64,000 nt of DNA from a bacterium (GCA_037481695.1 JBBFLE010000003.1:248001-312000), one strand, 5' to 3'; counted from the stretch's first letter, positions 1 to 8,322 are shown. Notes: generated by a model from the letters alone, not told the origin. Made by a program: numbers and translations.

Positions 1-2256
1 ATTATCCTCCTTGGGGGAGTCCATGTGGCAGCCCATGCAGTTCAGGGCCTGGTGAGCTATGTTCCCCTCGCTGTATCTCTGGGGGGCTCCTTCCAAGAAG
101 TACTCCCAGGCGTTCCTGCTCCAGAGGATGGCGCCCCCGTCCAGGTAATGGGGGTTGATGAAGCTAACCCCACTGGCGCTTATCACACTGTCAGGCTGGG
201 CATATGGATCCAGCGAGGGGTTGGCTGCCTTGATGGCCTTGTACACCGTAAGCCCGCTTTCCCTTCCCTGGTGGCAGAACAGGCAAATACGACCGTCTCC
301 CACCGTATCTGGAATGTCTGTGCCATCCATGAACTTGTCTATCCCTCCTCTTGGGTTCTTGGTGGCATCAACGAAGCGGGAGTTGTAAGAAAGCTTCTTG
401 GGAATCCGGATGGAGTTCCCTGTGCCGTTGGGATCCTGGTGGGGATCGTGGCAGGTGATGCATGTCACCGTGGCATCACCCCATAGGACCTGTGCACTGT
501 CTGTTCCCTGGCGATCCTCCTGGTAATCGATGGATCCCAGGCCGTGGTGACACTGGTTGCACACATAGTTGTTTATGAGAACCGGCTGGGTGGTATTGCC
601 TGCGCTCACCAGGTAAGCATTGTTGGGATCAGGAGTCGTGGTGAGCTGGAAGGTGGTGTTACCTTTGTTGCGAAGGCTTCCCACCCCTCCCGAGCCGGTG
701 ATGCTCATATCAAAAGGATAGGTGGGCTGGTGGGTGGAACCATATGCGCCGGCGCTGAACTCCTCGAAAGGTGGAGCAGCCTTGTTGGCATGGCCGCTTC
801 TCATGTATTGGGTCATTATGTCCTGGTTGTGGGTTGAACCCAGCTCCACAAGGGTTCCGTTTGCCTTGCGGCCCCAAGCGGTGTACTTGTAAGAGCCCTT
901 GGTATGACAGCTGGCACAAAGCCCCTCTGTGTTGGTGCGCATGTCCCTCACCTGGAACTCAATGGAGCCCTGGAAGGGCACAAAAACGGAAATTGTGCCA
1001 GTGCCCACCGCCTTCTTGTATGTGACCGTGGCCTTGGCCACCGCCCCTATCTGATTCGTGCCCAGGGGGGAGAGAGCCTGGGAGTCAGTGCGGGGCTTGA
1101 TGATGAGGCTCTGGTCGTCCAACACCTCCTCCACCTCAAAGCCCGCCCCGTCAAATACTGCCTGCACCTCCACCTGCTCTCCGGGGTTGAGGGCATCTGC
1201 TGGCAGGACTGCTGATCCTGTGGCCTGACCAAAAAGCAAAAGGGTGTCCCCAGGCTTCACCTTGCCAAGGAAGCCTCCCTGAGCAAAGACCAGCTTGTCA
1301 GAAACCGCATGTTCGCTCTGCAGGCTCCCATTACCCTGTACAATGGGCCTGACTGGCCTGGCAATGGCCGAGCCCCGGCTCCAGGTGCCCAGGGCCAGGT
1401 TCTGAGCCCCAGTTTCATCCACCTTGTAGGCTCTGTGGTTGGCATACAGGACCGATCGGCCCTCCACAGGTGCCACCTCCAGGACCGTACTGCCAGAGAC
1501 CCTGCTCACCTGGACCGTACTGGAGACCTGGGCCAAATCATTTCCGCTGGGAGCCGGGATGTGAGCCTGATGACATGCCCCACAACCCACTTCCGGATCC
1601 GGCATGGTGCCCCGAGCTATGCGTTTGGTAAGTCTGGGGTGCTCCAGTGCGTAATTGTGGCACACGCTGCACTCTTCGATACGCTGATTCATGTTCACAG
1701 GCCTTCCGTTGGCCCTAAGAAAGGTCACTGCCTCACCTGTGGCCAGAATGCCTGTGGCCCTCTTTCTGCCCTTGCCCAGCTGATCAAAGAACTTGCCAGG
1801 AAATCCGTTGGAATTGGCATGCCTGGTGGCCATGAAGGAGGCCGAGTCAAAATAGGGCTCCGTGTGACAGCCTATGCAGGTCTGGGTGGTGGGTATGCCT
1901 CCGGGTCCGCCGTGGGCCTGACTTATTCCTTGGTGGCAGCCAATACAGCTCAAGAAATCTGTGACCGTTGGGTTGAAGGCAGGGCTGGAGTGGATGGAAC
2001 CCTCATACCCCTCTCGTATGGTGTAGAAAGGATTGGGCCTGGGCTCCAGATTCAAGGGCAGGTAATCCAGGTGGGCGTTTCTGTTGGAAACATCCAACCT
2101 GGAGGGATCATTGTCCAACCAAGCAGAATGACATCTGAGACACACCTGGCTGGAGACCTCCTGGGCCGCGGCCCATCCAGAAAATGCCAGGCCCATGATC
2201 ATCCAGCCCATCACCCATAGAGCGCCCATACCTCGTTCTTTACCCCCTTTTCCCAT
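1..2256 (-). CDS. Secreted decahaem (or larger) c-type cytochrome, 3' end outside window
   Basis: The gene reads leftward off the window edge, so only its first 752 codons are visible. It starts at an ATG behind AGAGGTGGGG. A hydrophobic signal peptide ending near WAAAQ (about residue 31) predicts export to the periplasm or outer surface. Ten CXXCH haem sites are visible in two groups of five, near residues 39, 104, 127, 196 and 225, then near 447, 565, 599, 660 and 740. A cysteine-poor, probably beta-rich stretch of about 200 residues lies between them. This pentahaem-beta-pentahaem layout recalls outer-surface electron-transfer cytochromes of the OmcA/MtrC kind, but homology to that family is not proven here. 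It lies downstream of a two-CW regulator and a cytochrome b/nonahaem module, so a role as terminal or periplasmic electron carrier is likely. Further haems may lie beyond the edge. Confidence 0.85.
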   Translation of the reverse strand, partial: MGKGGKERGMGALWVMGWMIMGLAFSGWAAAQEVSSQVCLRCHSAWLDNDPSRLDVSNRNAHLDYLPLNLEPRPNPFYTIREGYEGSIHSSPAFNPTVTDFLSCIGCHQGISQAHGGPGGIPTTQTCIGCHTEPYFDSASFMATRHANSNGFPGKFFDQLGKGRKRATGILATGEAVTFLRANGRPVNMNQRIEECSVCHNYALEHPRLTKRIARGTMPDPEVGCGACHQAHIPAPSGNDLAQVSSTVQVSRVSGSTVLEVAPVEGRSVLYANHRAYKVDETGAQNLALGTWSRGSAIARPVRPIVQGNGSLQSEHAVSDKLVFAQGGFLGKVKPGDTLLLFGQATGSAVLPADALNPGEQVEVQAVFDGAGFEVEEVLDDQSLIIKPRTDSQALSPLGTNQIGAVAKATVTYKKAVGTGTISVFVPFQGSIEFQVRDMRTNTEGLCASCHTKGSYKYTAWGRKANGTLVELGSTHNQDIMTQYMRSGHANKAAPPFEEFSAGAYGSTHQPTYPFDMSITGSGGVGSLRNKGNTTFQLTTTPDPNNAYLVSAGNTTQPVLINNYVCNQCHHGLGSIDYQEDRQGTDSAQVLWGDATVTCITCHDPHQDPNGTGNSIRIPKKLSYNSRFVDATKNPRGGIDKFMDGTDIPDTVGDGRICLFCHQGRESGLTVYKAIKAANPSLDPYAQPDSVISASGVSFINPHYLDGGAILWSRNAWEYFLEGAPQRYSEGNIAHQALNCMGCHMDSPKEDN

Positions 2257-2607
2257 GGCCCCACCTCTTCCTTATTGGGTTGCTTTGCAAGATCCCAAAA
2301 GATCCTTGCTTGAGCCAGCCAGAACCTTGATTCTCACGCCATATTTTAATCTAGAACCTGTATACATAATCCCTACGTTGTGGCAAAACTGTTTACCAGG
2401 AGAGGATATAGGTTGTCAAGAGCAATTTTTTGTCCCAAGAAGATGGGGTTCTCTGACCAGGACAGTTGGGCCCTATGGATGGGCTTGGGACTACTACATT
2501 TAGTGGGAGCCAGGCCTTGCCCTCACCAAGTATTGCTATTTTTGCCCTATTGATTCAGAGCTCAGGCAGCCCAGGCTCCTCGCGCCAGGCTCAGCCCCAG
2601 AGCTTCC
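2257..2607. other. Intergenic region upstream of the decahaem cytochrome gene
   Basis: This 351-base gap lies between the two-CW regulator stop and the decahaem start, both on the minus strand. It is more AT-rich than the flanking genes, especially at 2330-2440. I see one plausible sigma-70 promoter (listed separately) and no convincing ORF, tRNA or strong terminator. Confidence 0.6.
2359..2386 (-). promoter_or_regulatory. Candidate sigma-70 promoter for the decahaem cytochrome
   Basis: On the minus strand, TTGCCA (2386-2381) is followed after 16 bases by TATACA (2364-2359). That places a start site about 95 bases before the ATG at 2256. The match is moderate, and the surrounding AT-rich stretch makes chance matches easier. 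Confidence 0.35.
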
Positions 2608-3030
2608 TCAAGGACATGGGCCCTGGGCTTGCTGCGCTATTGGAGCGAACTGGAAGCTTTCTGGAAATATGGAGGCAAAAACCCTGCAGGATCTGCATAG
2701 CTCCATCTTTTCTTCCCAGGTTCTCCTGGCCTTACCCTGGCACATGGTGCCATTGATGAACCAGCAGAGATCCCCTGATTGGAACTCCCACGCAGGGCAG
2801 ATGGCCATTCGCTCCTGAGGGCAGTTTTGGATCTCCCAGCAGGGCTTTTGTTTTTTCCCATTTTTTCTGGAGAGGAAAAACAGGGCCTGCCGCTCCGCAT
2901 GGGCAGGGATCTTCCTCCATCCCTGCTCAAAGCTCTGCACTGCCTTCAATGAGGTGCCCAGAAGGTGAGCCATTTCAGATTGCGTTTTTCCCAGGTAATG
3001 TCTGATCTCCGCCAACAGCCGCCTGTCCAT
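2608..3030 (-). CDS. HTH regulator with two-CW domain
   Basis: This is a 140-residue DNA-binding protein. Residues 1-45 form an XRE-like helix-turn-helix (LLAEIRHYLGKTQSEMAHLL, then a recognition helix around KAVQSFEQGW). The rest is a cysteine-rich 'two-CW' domain with the pattern CWEIQNCP, ICPAW, LCWFINGTMC and LCRSCRVF, a family I know from delta-proteobacteria. The cysteines could bind metal or sense redox state, but that is inference. I chose the ATG at 3030 because AGGAGGT lies nine bases upstream; an in-frame extension to 3081 lacks such a site. It lies between the cytochrome b gene (stop at 3140) and the decahaem gene (start at 2256), all on the same strand, so it is the obvious local regulator candidate for the cytochrome block. 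Confidence 0.75.
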   Translation of the reverse strand: MDRRLLAEIRHYLGKTQSEMAHLLGTSLKAVQSFEQGWRKIPAHAERQALFFLSRKNGKKQKPCWEIQNCPQERMAICPAWEFQSGDLCWFINGTMCQGKARRTWEEKMELCRSCRVFASIFPESFQFAPIAQQAQGPCP

Positions 3031-3139
3031 TGCATCCCACCTCCTACGGGAGGATGCTATCCTAGCACAATCTCTCCTCATGGCAAGATCTCAGGAAGCA
3101 GGCAAGCTCAGGCTCTCGAGAAAGCCTGCAAATCGCTGC

Positions 3140-4078
3140 CTACCTGGAGATCCAGGCAGCAGCGATCAGCACTATGGCGCCTGTTCCCAAGAGAAAGCCT
3201 GTCCAGGCTACTATTTTGTAAACAAATAACATGTCTGGGGTCACCTCAGGGGCCACTTTGGCAGGCACCTCCTTGGAGACCATCACCCGTTCATACTCCT
3301 GGGGATGCTCCTCCCGGAAGTAATGCTCGGTCATTCTGCCTGTGAATATCACCAGATCCAGCGGGAACTTGTTGGGCCTCATGTGGGTATTGAAGAAATG
3401 TATGGTGAAGATGAACCCCATGGCCAAGAGCGCTTCCTCGCTGTGAATGATGGTGGCCAGATTGAAGACCCATCCAGGAAGCCATCTGGCAAAAAACGAG
3501 GGGAACCAAAGCAGAAGCCCCGAGCTTCCTATCATGGTCACCCCCCAGAACACGGCCCAATAGTCAAACTTCTCCCAGTAGGTCCACCTGCCGAAACTTG
3601 GTTTGGGACCTTTGAAAAGAAACCACCTTATCTGGTCTCTCAGATCCCTGAGATCCTTGGGTTGGGGTACCATGGAGTCAGGCCCCCAAAACATTCCTTG
3701 GCTTCGACCCGTTAGAATCCTCCAGGCCAGATAGCAGAGGTGCCCCAGAAAATAAGCAAAGGTGATCACAGCGCAGATCCTGTGGATCAGCCCCAGGGCT
3801 CGGGTTGGCACATATTGTGCCAGGGCCAGGACTATCTCGCTGTCGCTGAATTTGATGGGCAGACCCGTCAGGGCCAGGCCCAGGAAGCTACCCATCACCG
3901 CCAGGTGAAGGAGCCTCTGGGTGCGGGTGAAACGCACGAACTGGGGCCTTCTCCTGGGCCAGGGATAAGAGGGCTCCAGGACGCCCATTTCCTCCTGACA
4001 GCCCGCCTCCTGTGCTTCGGGCCCTTCCTTCATGTCTTGGAGGGGGCTCTCATTCACCTTCTTGATTTCCGTTGTCAA
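3140..4078 (-). CDS. Membrane cytochrome b (b561/formate dehydrogenase gamma type)
   Basis: The 312-residue protein has a charged, proline-rich cytoplasmic N-terminus of about 50 residues, then four or five hydrophobic helices. Histidines suitable as haem b ligands lie in RLLHLAVMG, GLIHRIC, LGHLCY, TIIHSEE and TIHFFNTH. This matches the di-haem cytochrome b of the formate dehydrogenase gamma/b561 superfamily, which passes electrons between quinones and periplasmic partners. The start is a TTG at 4078 preceded by GGGAGGT at six-base spacing. It overlaps the end of the nonahaem gene by 29 bases, which indicates tight co-translation. I infer that the b-type subunit and the membrane-anchored nonahaem cytochrome form one quinone-linked complex. 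Confidence 0.82.
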   Translation of the reverse strand: MTTEIKKVNESPLQDMKEGPEAQEAGCQEEMGVLEPSYPWPRRRPQFVRFTRTQRLLHLAVMGSFLGLALTGLPIKFSDSEIVLALAQYVPTRALGLIHRICAVITFAYFLGHLCYLAWRILTGRSQGMFWGPDSMVPQPKDLRDLRDQIRWFLFKGPKPSFGRWTYWEKFDYWAVFWGVTMIGSSGLLLWFPSFFARWLPGWVFNLATIIHSEEALLAMGFIFTIHFFNTHMRPNKFPLDLVIFTGRMTEHYFREEHPQEYERVMVSKEVPAKVAPEVTPDMLFVYKIVAWTGFLLGTGAIVLIAAAWISR

Positions 4079-5105
4079 GCTTGGACCTCCCTCTCCTTCT
4101 GACCGCCCACTCCACCAGGAGCCTCTGGAGCCAGAGCAGGCTGTGGAGTCCGAAAAACCCGAAGGTCATAACTAGTATGCCCACCATGAACAGGTTGGCA
4201 TAGTAAAGAAGTGGCCTCTTGGGATCATGGATGTCGGCATGGGGAATATAGCTCACAAAGTTCTCGGGGGCGTTGGCGTGACATTTTCTGCAGGTGTGAA
4301 GCAGATTCTGCCTGTGAACAGTGGAACGTATGTCCCTGGCGGGAAAGATGCTGTGGGAGCTGTGGCAGTCATGGCATTTGGCGCCTGTGATCTCTCCCAG
4401 GGATGTAAGCTTGCCGTGGAAAGTATCCCTGAAGGTCTTGTAATACTCTCTGTGGCAGCTCCCACAGCGGTTGGCCTGGGCCAGCCTGTGAAGTTTGCCC
4501 TCTGCCTGGGTGATCCTGTGTGTGTAATGGCAGTCCTGGCAACCCGGGGCTCTTCCGTCGCCCTGGGCCAAAAGCTGTCCGTGATAACTTCTCTGGTACT
4601 CCGCCTTGATCCCTTCATGGCAGGTTCCACATAGGTTGGGCACATTGACCTTGGCGCTTCTGGAAAGAGGATCCTCGTGAGAGCGCACATCGTGCTTGCC
4701 GTGGCAGTCCTTGCAGCCAGGGGCAAAAACATCACCCCTTCTGATGGATCTAAAGTGGATGCTGTCCAGAAACTCGGTGGCCTCCTCAGAATGGCACTTG
4801 CCGCATTCCACCCTCTGCAACTCCCCTTCCCTGTGGGGCACCTCTGCTATGTCAGAATGGCAAAGCACGCAGGCAAGCCTGTGGTGCACTGAGGTATCAA
4901 AGCCTTTCTGATCCACGAAAAGGGAAATCTTCTTTCCATCGGATGTGGTCTTGGAAAGATCAGGATCCCCGTGGCATATGAAACACTCCTCGTTGGAGGG
5001 AGCCTGGGCCACAGAGATCTCAGGCGAGCAAACAAGGGCTGTCAAGACCAAAAGCCCAACCAAGCCCTCCCCCAACGCCTTTGCCCAAAACCCTGTTTTT
5101 CCCAT
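4050..5105 (-). CDS. Membrane-anchored nonahaem c-type cytochrome
   Basis: The product has 351 residues, with a signal peptide (hydrophobic stretch ending at ISVAQA), nine CXXCH motifs (CFICH, CVLCH, CGKCH, CKDCH, CGTCH, CQDCH, CGSCH, CHDCH, CRKCH) and many spare histidines for bis-His ligation. A transmembrane helix near the C-terminus (LFMVGILVMTFGFFGL) is followed by an arginine-rich cytoplasmic tail. The topology is therefore a periplasmic haem domain held at the inner membrane. The ATG at 5105 gives a normal signal peptide and lies 20 bases after the pentahaem stop. A TTG at 5141 would overlap that gene and adds nothing recognisable. Together with the overlapping cytochrome b gene it probably forms a quinol:cytochrome oxidoreductase. 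Confidence 0.85.
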   Translation of the reverse strand: MGKTGFWAKALGEGLVGLLVLTALVCSPEISVAQAPSNEECFICHGDPDLSKTTSDGKKISLFVDQKGFDTSVHHRLACVLCHSDIAEVPHREGELQRVECGKCHSEEATEFLDSIHFRSIRRGDVFAPGCKDCHGKHDVRSHEDPLSRSAKVNVPNLCGTCHEGIKAEYQRSYHGQLLAQGDGRAPGCQDCHYTHRITQAEGKLHRLAQANRCGSCHREYYKTFRDTFHGKLTSLGEITGAKCHDCHSSHSIFPARDIRSTVHRQNLLHTCRKCHANAPENFVSYIPHADIHDPKRPLLYYANLFMVGILVMTFGFFGLHSLLWLQRLLVEWAVRRRGRSKLDNGNQEGE

Positions 5106-5125
5106 GGCCTGCCCTGCCCGGTCTT

Positions 5126-5872
5126 TCACTTGGCAACGCAAAGAGCCTTGGCCTCACGGGCCAGACCGAAGGCCTGCAGAACATGCGCCTCGGTGTTTTG
5201 AAGGTTGAACCTGTGCCACTGCTTCTTGGCATTGGAAAGCTCCATCTCCGCTGCCACAAGCTTGCTCCTGACCCAGGCCTTCTGTTTCACATCCTCCTTG
5301 ATGGACACAAACTCCCTCATGCACCCTATGGTGAATTCCGCCTGGTTGAGTGACTCCAACAGAAGCCTGGCCACCTGAGGCACATGCTGGTAGCCCTTGA
5401 GGGACTCGTTATGGCAATCCACGCACGAGGCCACGATCTCCTTCACGGTGAAGGTGTGCCCGGTCTTGGGATGATGGCAGCTTATACAACTGGGACCCCG
5501 CCCCTGCTGCAGGAACTTGTAGTGGGAGCTGGTGGAAAAATCCGCATACTCTCCCCCATGGCACTGCCCACATCGCTCGTCCATCTTGAGATAATAAGAT
5601 GGAGTTTTTTTGCCCTCTCCCTCCAGCATGCCCGAGTGGGCTGCCGCTGCCTTGGGCTCGGTGGGTTTCCCGCCATGGCACTTGTCGCATGTGACCTTCC
5701 TGGCCGCATGCCAGGAGTCTTTCCACTGATGGTAATTCTTGTCCACCTTCTGGTTACCTGTGGCTTCTTGGTGACAGTTCACACAACTGTTGGCCTCTAC
5801 GCTTTGGGCCCAGGTTTGAGCACTGAAAAGCCACCAAAATCCGGCCGCCAGCAAAAATGCCCAGCCTGCCAT
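5126..5872 (-). CDS. Periplasmic pentahaem c-type cytochrome
   Basis: The product has 248 residues. An N-terminal signal peptide (AFLLAAGFWWLFSAQTWAQ) is followed by five CXXCH sites (CVNCH, CDKCH, CGQCH, CISCH, CVDCH) within about the first 155 residues. The haem-free C-terminal third is helical and charged (VSIKEDVKQKAWVRSKLVAA). Architecture and length resemble NrfA/HAO-like or multihaem shuttle proteins, but no CXXCK active-site haem is present, so I call it an electron carrier, not an enzyme. The ATG at 5872 is preceded by GGGGGGTG. It begins the pentahaem-nonahaem-cytochrome b segment and lies downstream of a terminator-like hairpin at 5972-5999. Confidence 0.83.
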   Translation of the reverse strand: MAGWAFLLAAGFWWLFSAQTWAQSVEANSCVNCHQEATGNQKVDKNYHQWKDSWHAARKVTCDKCHGGKPTEPKAAAAHSGMLEGEGKKTPSYYLKMDERCGQCHGGEYADFSTSSHYKFLQQGRGPSCISCHHPKTGHTFTVKEIVASCVDCHNESLKGYQHVPQVARLLLESLNQAEFTIGCMREFVSIKEDVKQKAWVRSKLVAAEMELSNAKKQWHRFNLQNTEAHVLQAFGLAREAKALCVAK

Positions 5873-5971
5873 GGTTCACCCCCCGGGTTCTCCTTTTTAA
5901 TTCTCCTCTAAATTCCACACCCAATTATGACCACATCGTGGTGGCAGTTGTCAAGCCATTTGGACCAGCCC

Positions 5972-5999
5972 AAAAAGAGGCCCTTGCAATGGCAAGGGC
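5972..5999 (-). terminator. Rho-independent terminator after the NapC-like gene
   Basis: The 8-bp arms GCCCTTGC/GCAAGGGC (5980-5987 and 5992-5999) enclose a four-base loop. On the minus strand they are followed by CTCTTTTT. It lies 100-130 bases beyond the NapC-like stop codon and before the pentahaem gene, so it would end or attenuate the upstream transcript. The opposite strand also has a short T-rich tail. Confidence 0.55.
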
Positions 6000-6055
6000 T
6001 TTCTTGAGCTGTAATGGAGCATAGACCGGTTTATGCCAAGGATAAGGTGAACTTG

Positions 6056-6091
6056 GCCCGCATCATTCATCATGGGGTGAATGATGCGGGC
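6056..6091. repeat. Perfect 14-bp inverted repeat
   Basis: The arms 6056-6069 (GCCCGCATCATTCA) and 6078-6091 are perfect reverse complements with an eight-base loop. It lies nine bases after the NapC-like stop at 6100 and has no T tail of its own. It could be an mRNA-stabilising hairpin or a protein-binding operator. Its arm carries a motif that recurs in other gaps of the window (see findings). Confidence 0.8.
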
Positions 6092-6099
6092 AGGCAGAT

Positions 6100-7614
6100 T
6101 CATTGAACCAGGGTGCCGCCGTGGCAATTCCCGCAAAGAAGCTCTTTGCCGATATCTCCTCCTGGATGGTGAAACTCCAAACCCAGGGCATCTACCTCCT
6201 TGGGTTCCAGGCCCGGTCCCTGGGCGATGATGAGATGGCAGGTGTTGCATTCATGGGAGATGACCCGGCCGTCAGGGCTCATGTGTTCTCCATCATGGCA
6301 GCGGATGCAGCCGGGCCAGATGGAGTGGCCGATATTGTCCGGATAGGATTGCCAATTGGCCCTCATCTCGGGAAATATGGTTTCTCGAAAGATCCTTTGC
6401 ACCTCAGAGATGGCATCCTGTATCTTTTTCTGGTCAGGATGCTGGGCATAATCCTCCCTGAGTTTTTTCTCTATCAGGCTCAAACCCTCCATCTCAGTGC
6501 GGCTCTCCTTGGCGGCCATGGTGAGGACCTCCACTGCGTTCTTCTTGATATAAGGCAGGTTTCGATCCAGCCGGCCCAGGGCCATGGATTGGTTCACCGA
6601 GCGCACCGGAGGCGCGTATATGTGGGTGGGCCTGTTGTGGCAGTCTATACAGTCCATGAGCCTAATCCGTTCCGGGGATATCTGTTTGGGATCCAGCTCC
6701 TTTCCCCTGGCCTGGTACACGGTTACTCTGCCCCTGTCGTCGGTCACCCTCACCCAGGGGATATCCTGGCGAGCCTTGTCCAGAGCCACGTATTCCACCT
6801 TCTGATTTGTGCTCATGTGCCAATGGATGCCGTGCACAGGCCCCAGGCTCGGGTCACCTCCCCCCACCTTGAGCAACAGTCGGATGGTCCAAGGGCTGTT
6901 TTTCTCATCAGCCAGAAAATGCGTTCTGACCCTTTCCACAGAGCCCGAGAACTTCTGGGGCCAGTGACACTGCTCGCAGGTCTCCCTGGCGGGTCTCAGG
7001 TTCTCCACAGGGGTGGGAATAGGCCTGGAGTGTTTTTCAAAGGCAGTGGAGTAAATCTGGTACACCCCGGATATCTTGGACTTGACGAACCAGCTGGCCC
7101 CCGGGCCCACATGACATTCGGTGCAGGCCACCCTCGCGTGGGGGGATCTCTGGTAAAGGGTGTACTCCGGTTTCATCACCGAGTGGCAGATCAGTCCGCA
7201 AAACTCCACGGACTCGGTGAAGTGGTAGGTCCTGTACATGCCTATGGCAGAGAACACAAGGAAAAAGAAGGACACCACCACCACGGTAATAAAGACCCTT
7301 CTGTGGCGGGGCTTGTTGAGATCAATGTACGGTAGCGGAGCCTCGGCACCCAGAACCTCTCGATGTCTCCTCCTGTGCTCCCTCCAGACCCCTACCAGGA
7401 TCAGCACCAGCCCGGTGATGATGCCTCCCGGGACTATTTGGTAAGTGACCACCGCCATGTAAGGATTGGCAAACCCCCTTGAGAAATCTATGTACATGAG
7501 GGCCAGCACCGTCAAAAAAGAGCAGATGGCCAAGATGGTGCCAAGCATGCTTAAGGGATTGGCCATCAAGGAAGGTTTCCTTGTCTCGGGGGCAATTTTT
7601 TCTTGCTCCGTCAT
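6100..7614 (-). CDS. NapC/NirT-like membrane multihaem cytochrome (quinol dehydrogenase)
   Basis: The 504-residue protein has two N-terminal transmembrane helices (about residues 22-45 and 55-77), a third near 105-128, then a periplasmic haem domain. The first haem site is the unusual CX3CH (FCGLICHSVM), followed by six CXXCH (CTECH, CEQCH, CIDCH, CIRCH, CNTCH, CGNCH). The block around SPHARVACTECHVGPGAS is typical of NapC/NirT quinol oxidases of metal- and sulfate-reducing bacteria, which take electrons from quinol to periplasmic cytochromes. A GGAGG lies ten bases before the ATG. It is second in the transcript, 100 bases after the trihaem gene. It is longer than classical NapC (about 200 residues) because of the extended C-terminal haem domain. 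Confidence 0.85.
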   Translation of the reverse strand: MTEQEKIAPETRKPSLMANPLSMLGTILAICSFLTVLALMYIDFSRGFANPYMAVVTYQIVPGGIITGLVLILVGVWREHRRRHREVLGAEAPLPYIDLNKPRHRRVFITVVVVSFFFLVFSAIGMYRTYHFTESVEFCGLICHSVMKPEYTLYQRSPHARVACTECHVGPGASWFVKSKISGVYQIYSTAFEKHSRPIPTPVENLRPARETCEQCHWPQKFSGSVERVRTHFLADEKNSPWTIRLLLKVGGGDPSLGPVHGIHWHMSTNQKVEYVALDKARQDIPWVRVTDDRGRVTVYQARGKELDPKQISPERIRLMDCIDCHNRPTHIYAPPVRSVNQSMALGRLDRNLPYIKKNAVEVLTMAAKESRTEMEGLSLIEKKLREDYAQHPDQKKIQDAISEVQRIFRETIFPEMRANWQSYPDNIGHSIWPGCIRCHDGEHMSPDGRVISHECNTCHLIIAQGPGLEPKEVDALGLEFHHPGGDIGKELLCGNCHGGTLVQ

Positions 7615-7713
7615 TGAAAAGTTTCCTCCAACTTGATGAAAGATATCCGGGATGAGGCCCAGGGGGACGGCAATGCCTCTTGTCCTCCCTGGATCCTCTG
7701 CCCTTCCAGCAGT

Positions 7714-8070
7714 TCACTTCTTGTGGCATTTGACGCATGAGGCCTGATCATTGACACCGAAGGCCACCTGGCCATTGTGACAGGAGCCACAATTTTGACC
7801 TTGCTTCATGTTGGCCTTTGTGAAATCTGGAGTTGTGCCTCTTTTCATCTTGAAGATCTTGGTGTGGCAATCTGTGCATTTGGGGTTTTTGGCGCTGTGT
7901 TTTTCGTGACTGAAGGTCACCTTGCCCGGGCTTTCCTTTCCCTGATCGTAGGTGAAATCCGCTGGAGGCTTTGGCTGGGCCATGAGCTGACCTGCCATAC
8001 TCAAGCCAAGGATCCCCATGATAAAAAGCCCCGCCACTGTGTAAACTCTCCATGCACGCCTCTTGTTCAT
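7714..8070 (-). CDS. Trihaem c7-type periplasmic cytochrome
   Basis: The small 118-residue protein has a signal peptide (VAGLFIMGILGLSMAGQLMAQ), three CXXCH motifs (CTDCH, CGSCH, CVKCH at the extreme C-terminus) and the FSHEKH signature of the c3/c7 class. Such proteins are soluble periplasmic electron shuttles. The ATG at 8070 has GGAGG upstream and gives a standard signal peptide; the upstream extension to 8130 was rejected because it would bury that peptide. It is first in the cytochrome transcript, directly downstream of a good sigma-70 promoter. It probably carries electrons between the NapC-like protein and the larger cytochromes. Confidence 0.85.
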   Translation of the reverse strand: MNKRRAWRVYTVAGLFIMGILGLSMAGQLMAQPKPPADFTYDQGKESPGKVTFSHEKHSAKNPKCTDCHTKIFKMKRGTTPDFTKANMKQGQNCGSCHNGQVAFGVNDQASCVKCHKK

Positions 8071-8163
8071 GTTGCCCTGTAACCTCCTTTCTTTTTTTGC
8101 CAGAAGAAAATAACTCCCCGGCCATGCCACAAAAAAGCTCTTTCTGGATTCCCGATCTCTTCG

Positions 8164-8192
8164 ACAATAAATGTCCTGAGATAACTTGTCAA
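8164..8192 (-). promoter_or_regulatory. Sigma-70 promoter of the cytochrome operon
   Basis: On the minus strand a perfect TTGACA (8192-8187) and TATTGT (8169-8164) are 17 bases apart. Transcription would begin near 8157, about 87 bases before the trihaem ATG. It is one of the best sigma-70 matches in the window. Confidence 0.6.
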
Positions 8193-8322
8193 CTTTATGT
8201 CAATGGCCCCTTATTTTCCGGCTTCCACCAGCACCCGGCATGAGCTGGGCTCGACAACATGAGCTGGGTCTGATGCCTGGGGCGGGAATCATTGAGCAGA
8301 CTTGTGCTTACAACAGAGAGGG

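Noticed and set aside
1309-2220. Long plus-strand reading frame of about 303 codons
   Set aside because: It is the mirror of the minus-strand decahaem cytochrome, which has ten CXXCH motifs, a signal peptide and a ribosome site.
6103-7335. Plus-strand reading frame of about 410 codons
   Set aside because: It lies opposite the NapC-like multihaem gene and is explained by its codon bias; no motif or ribosome site.
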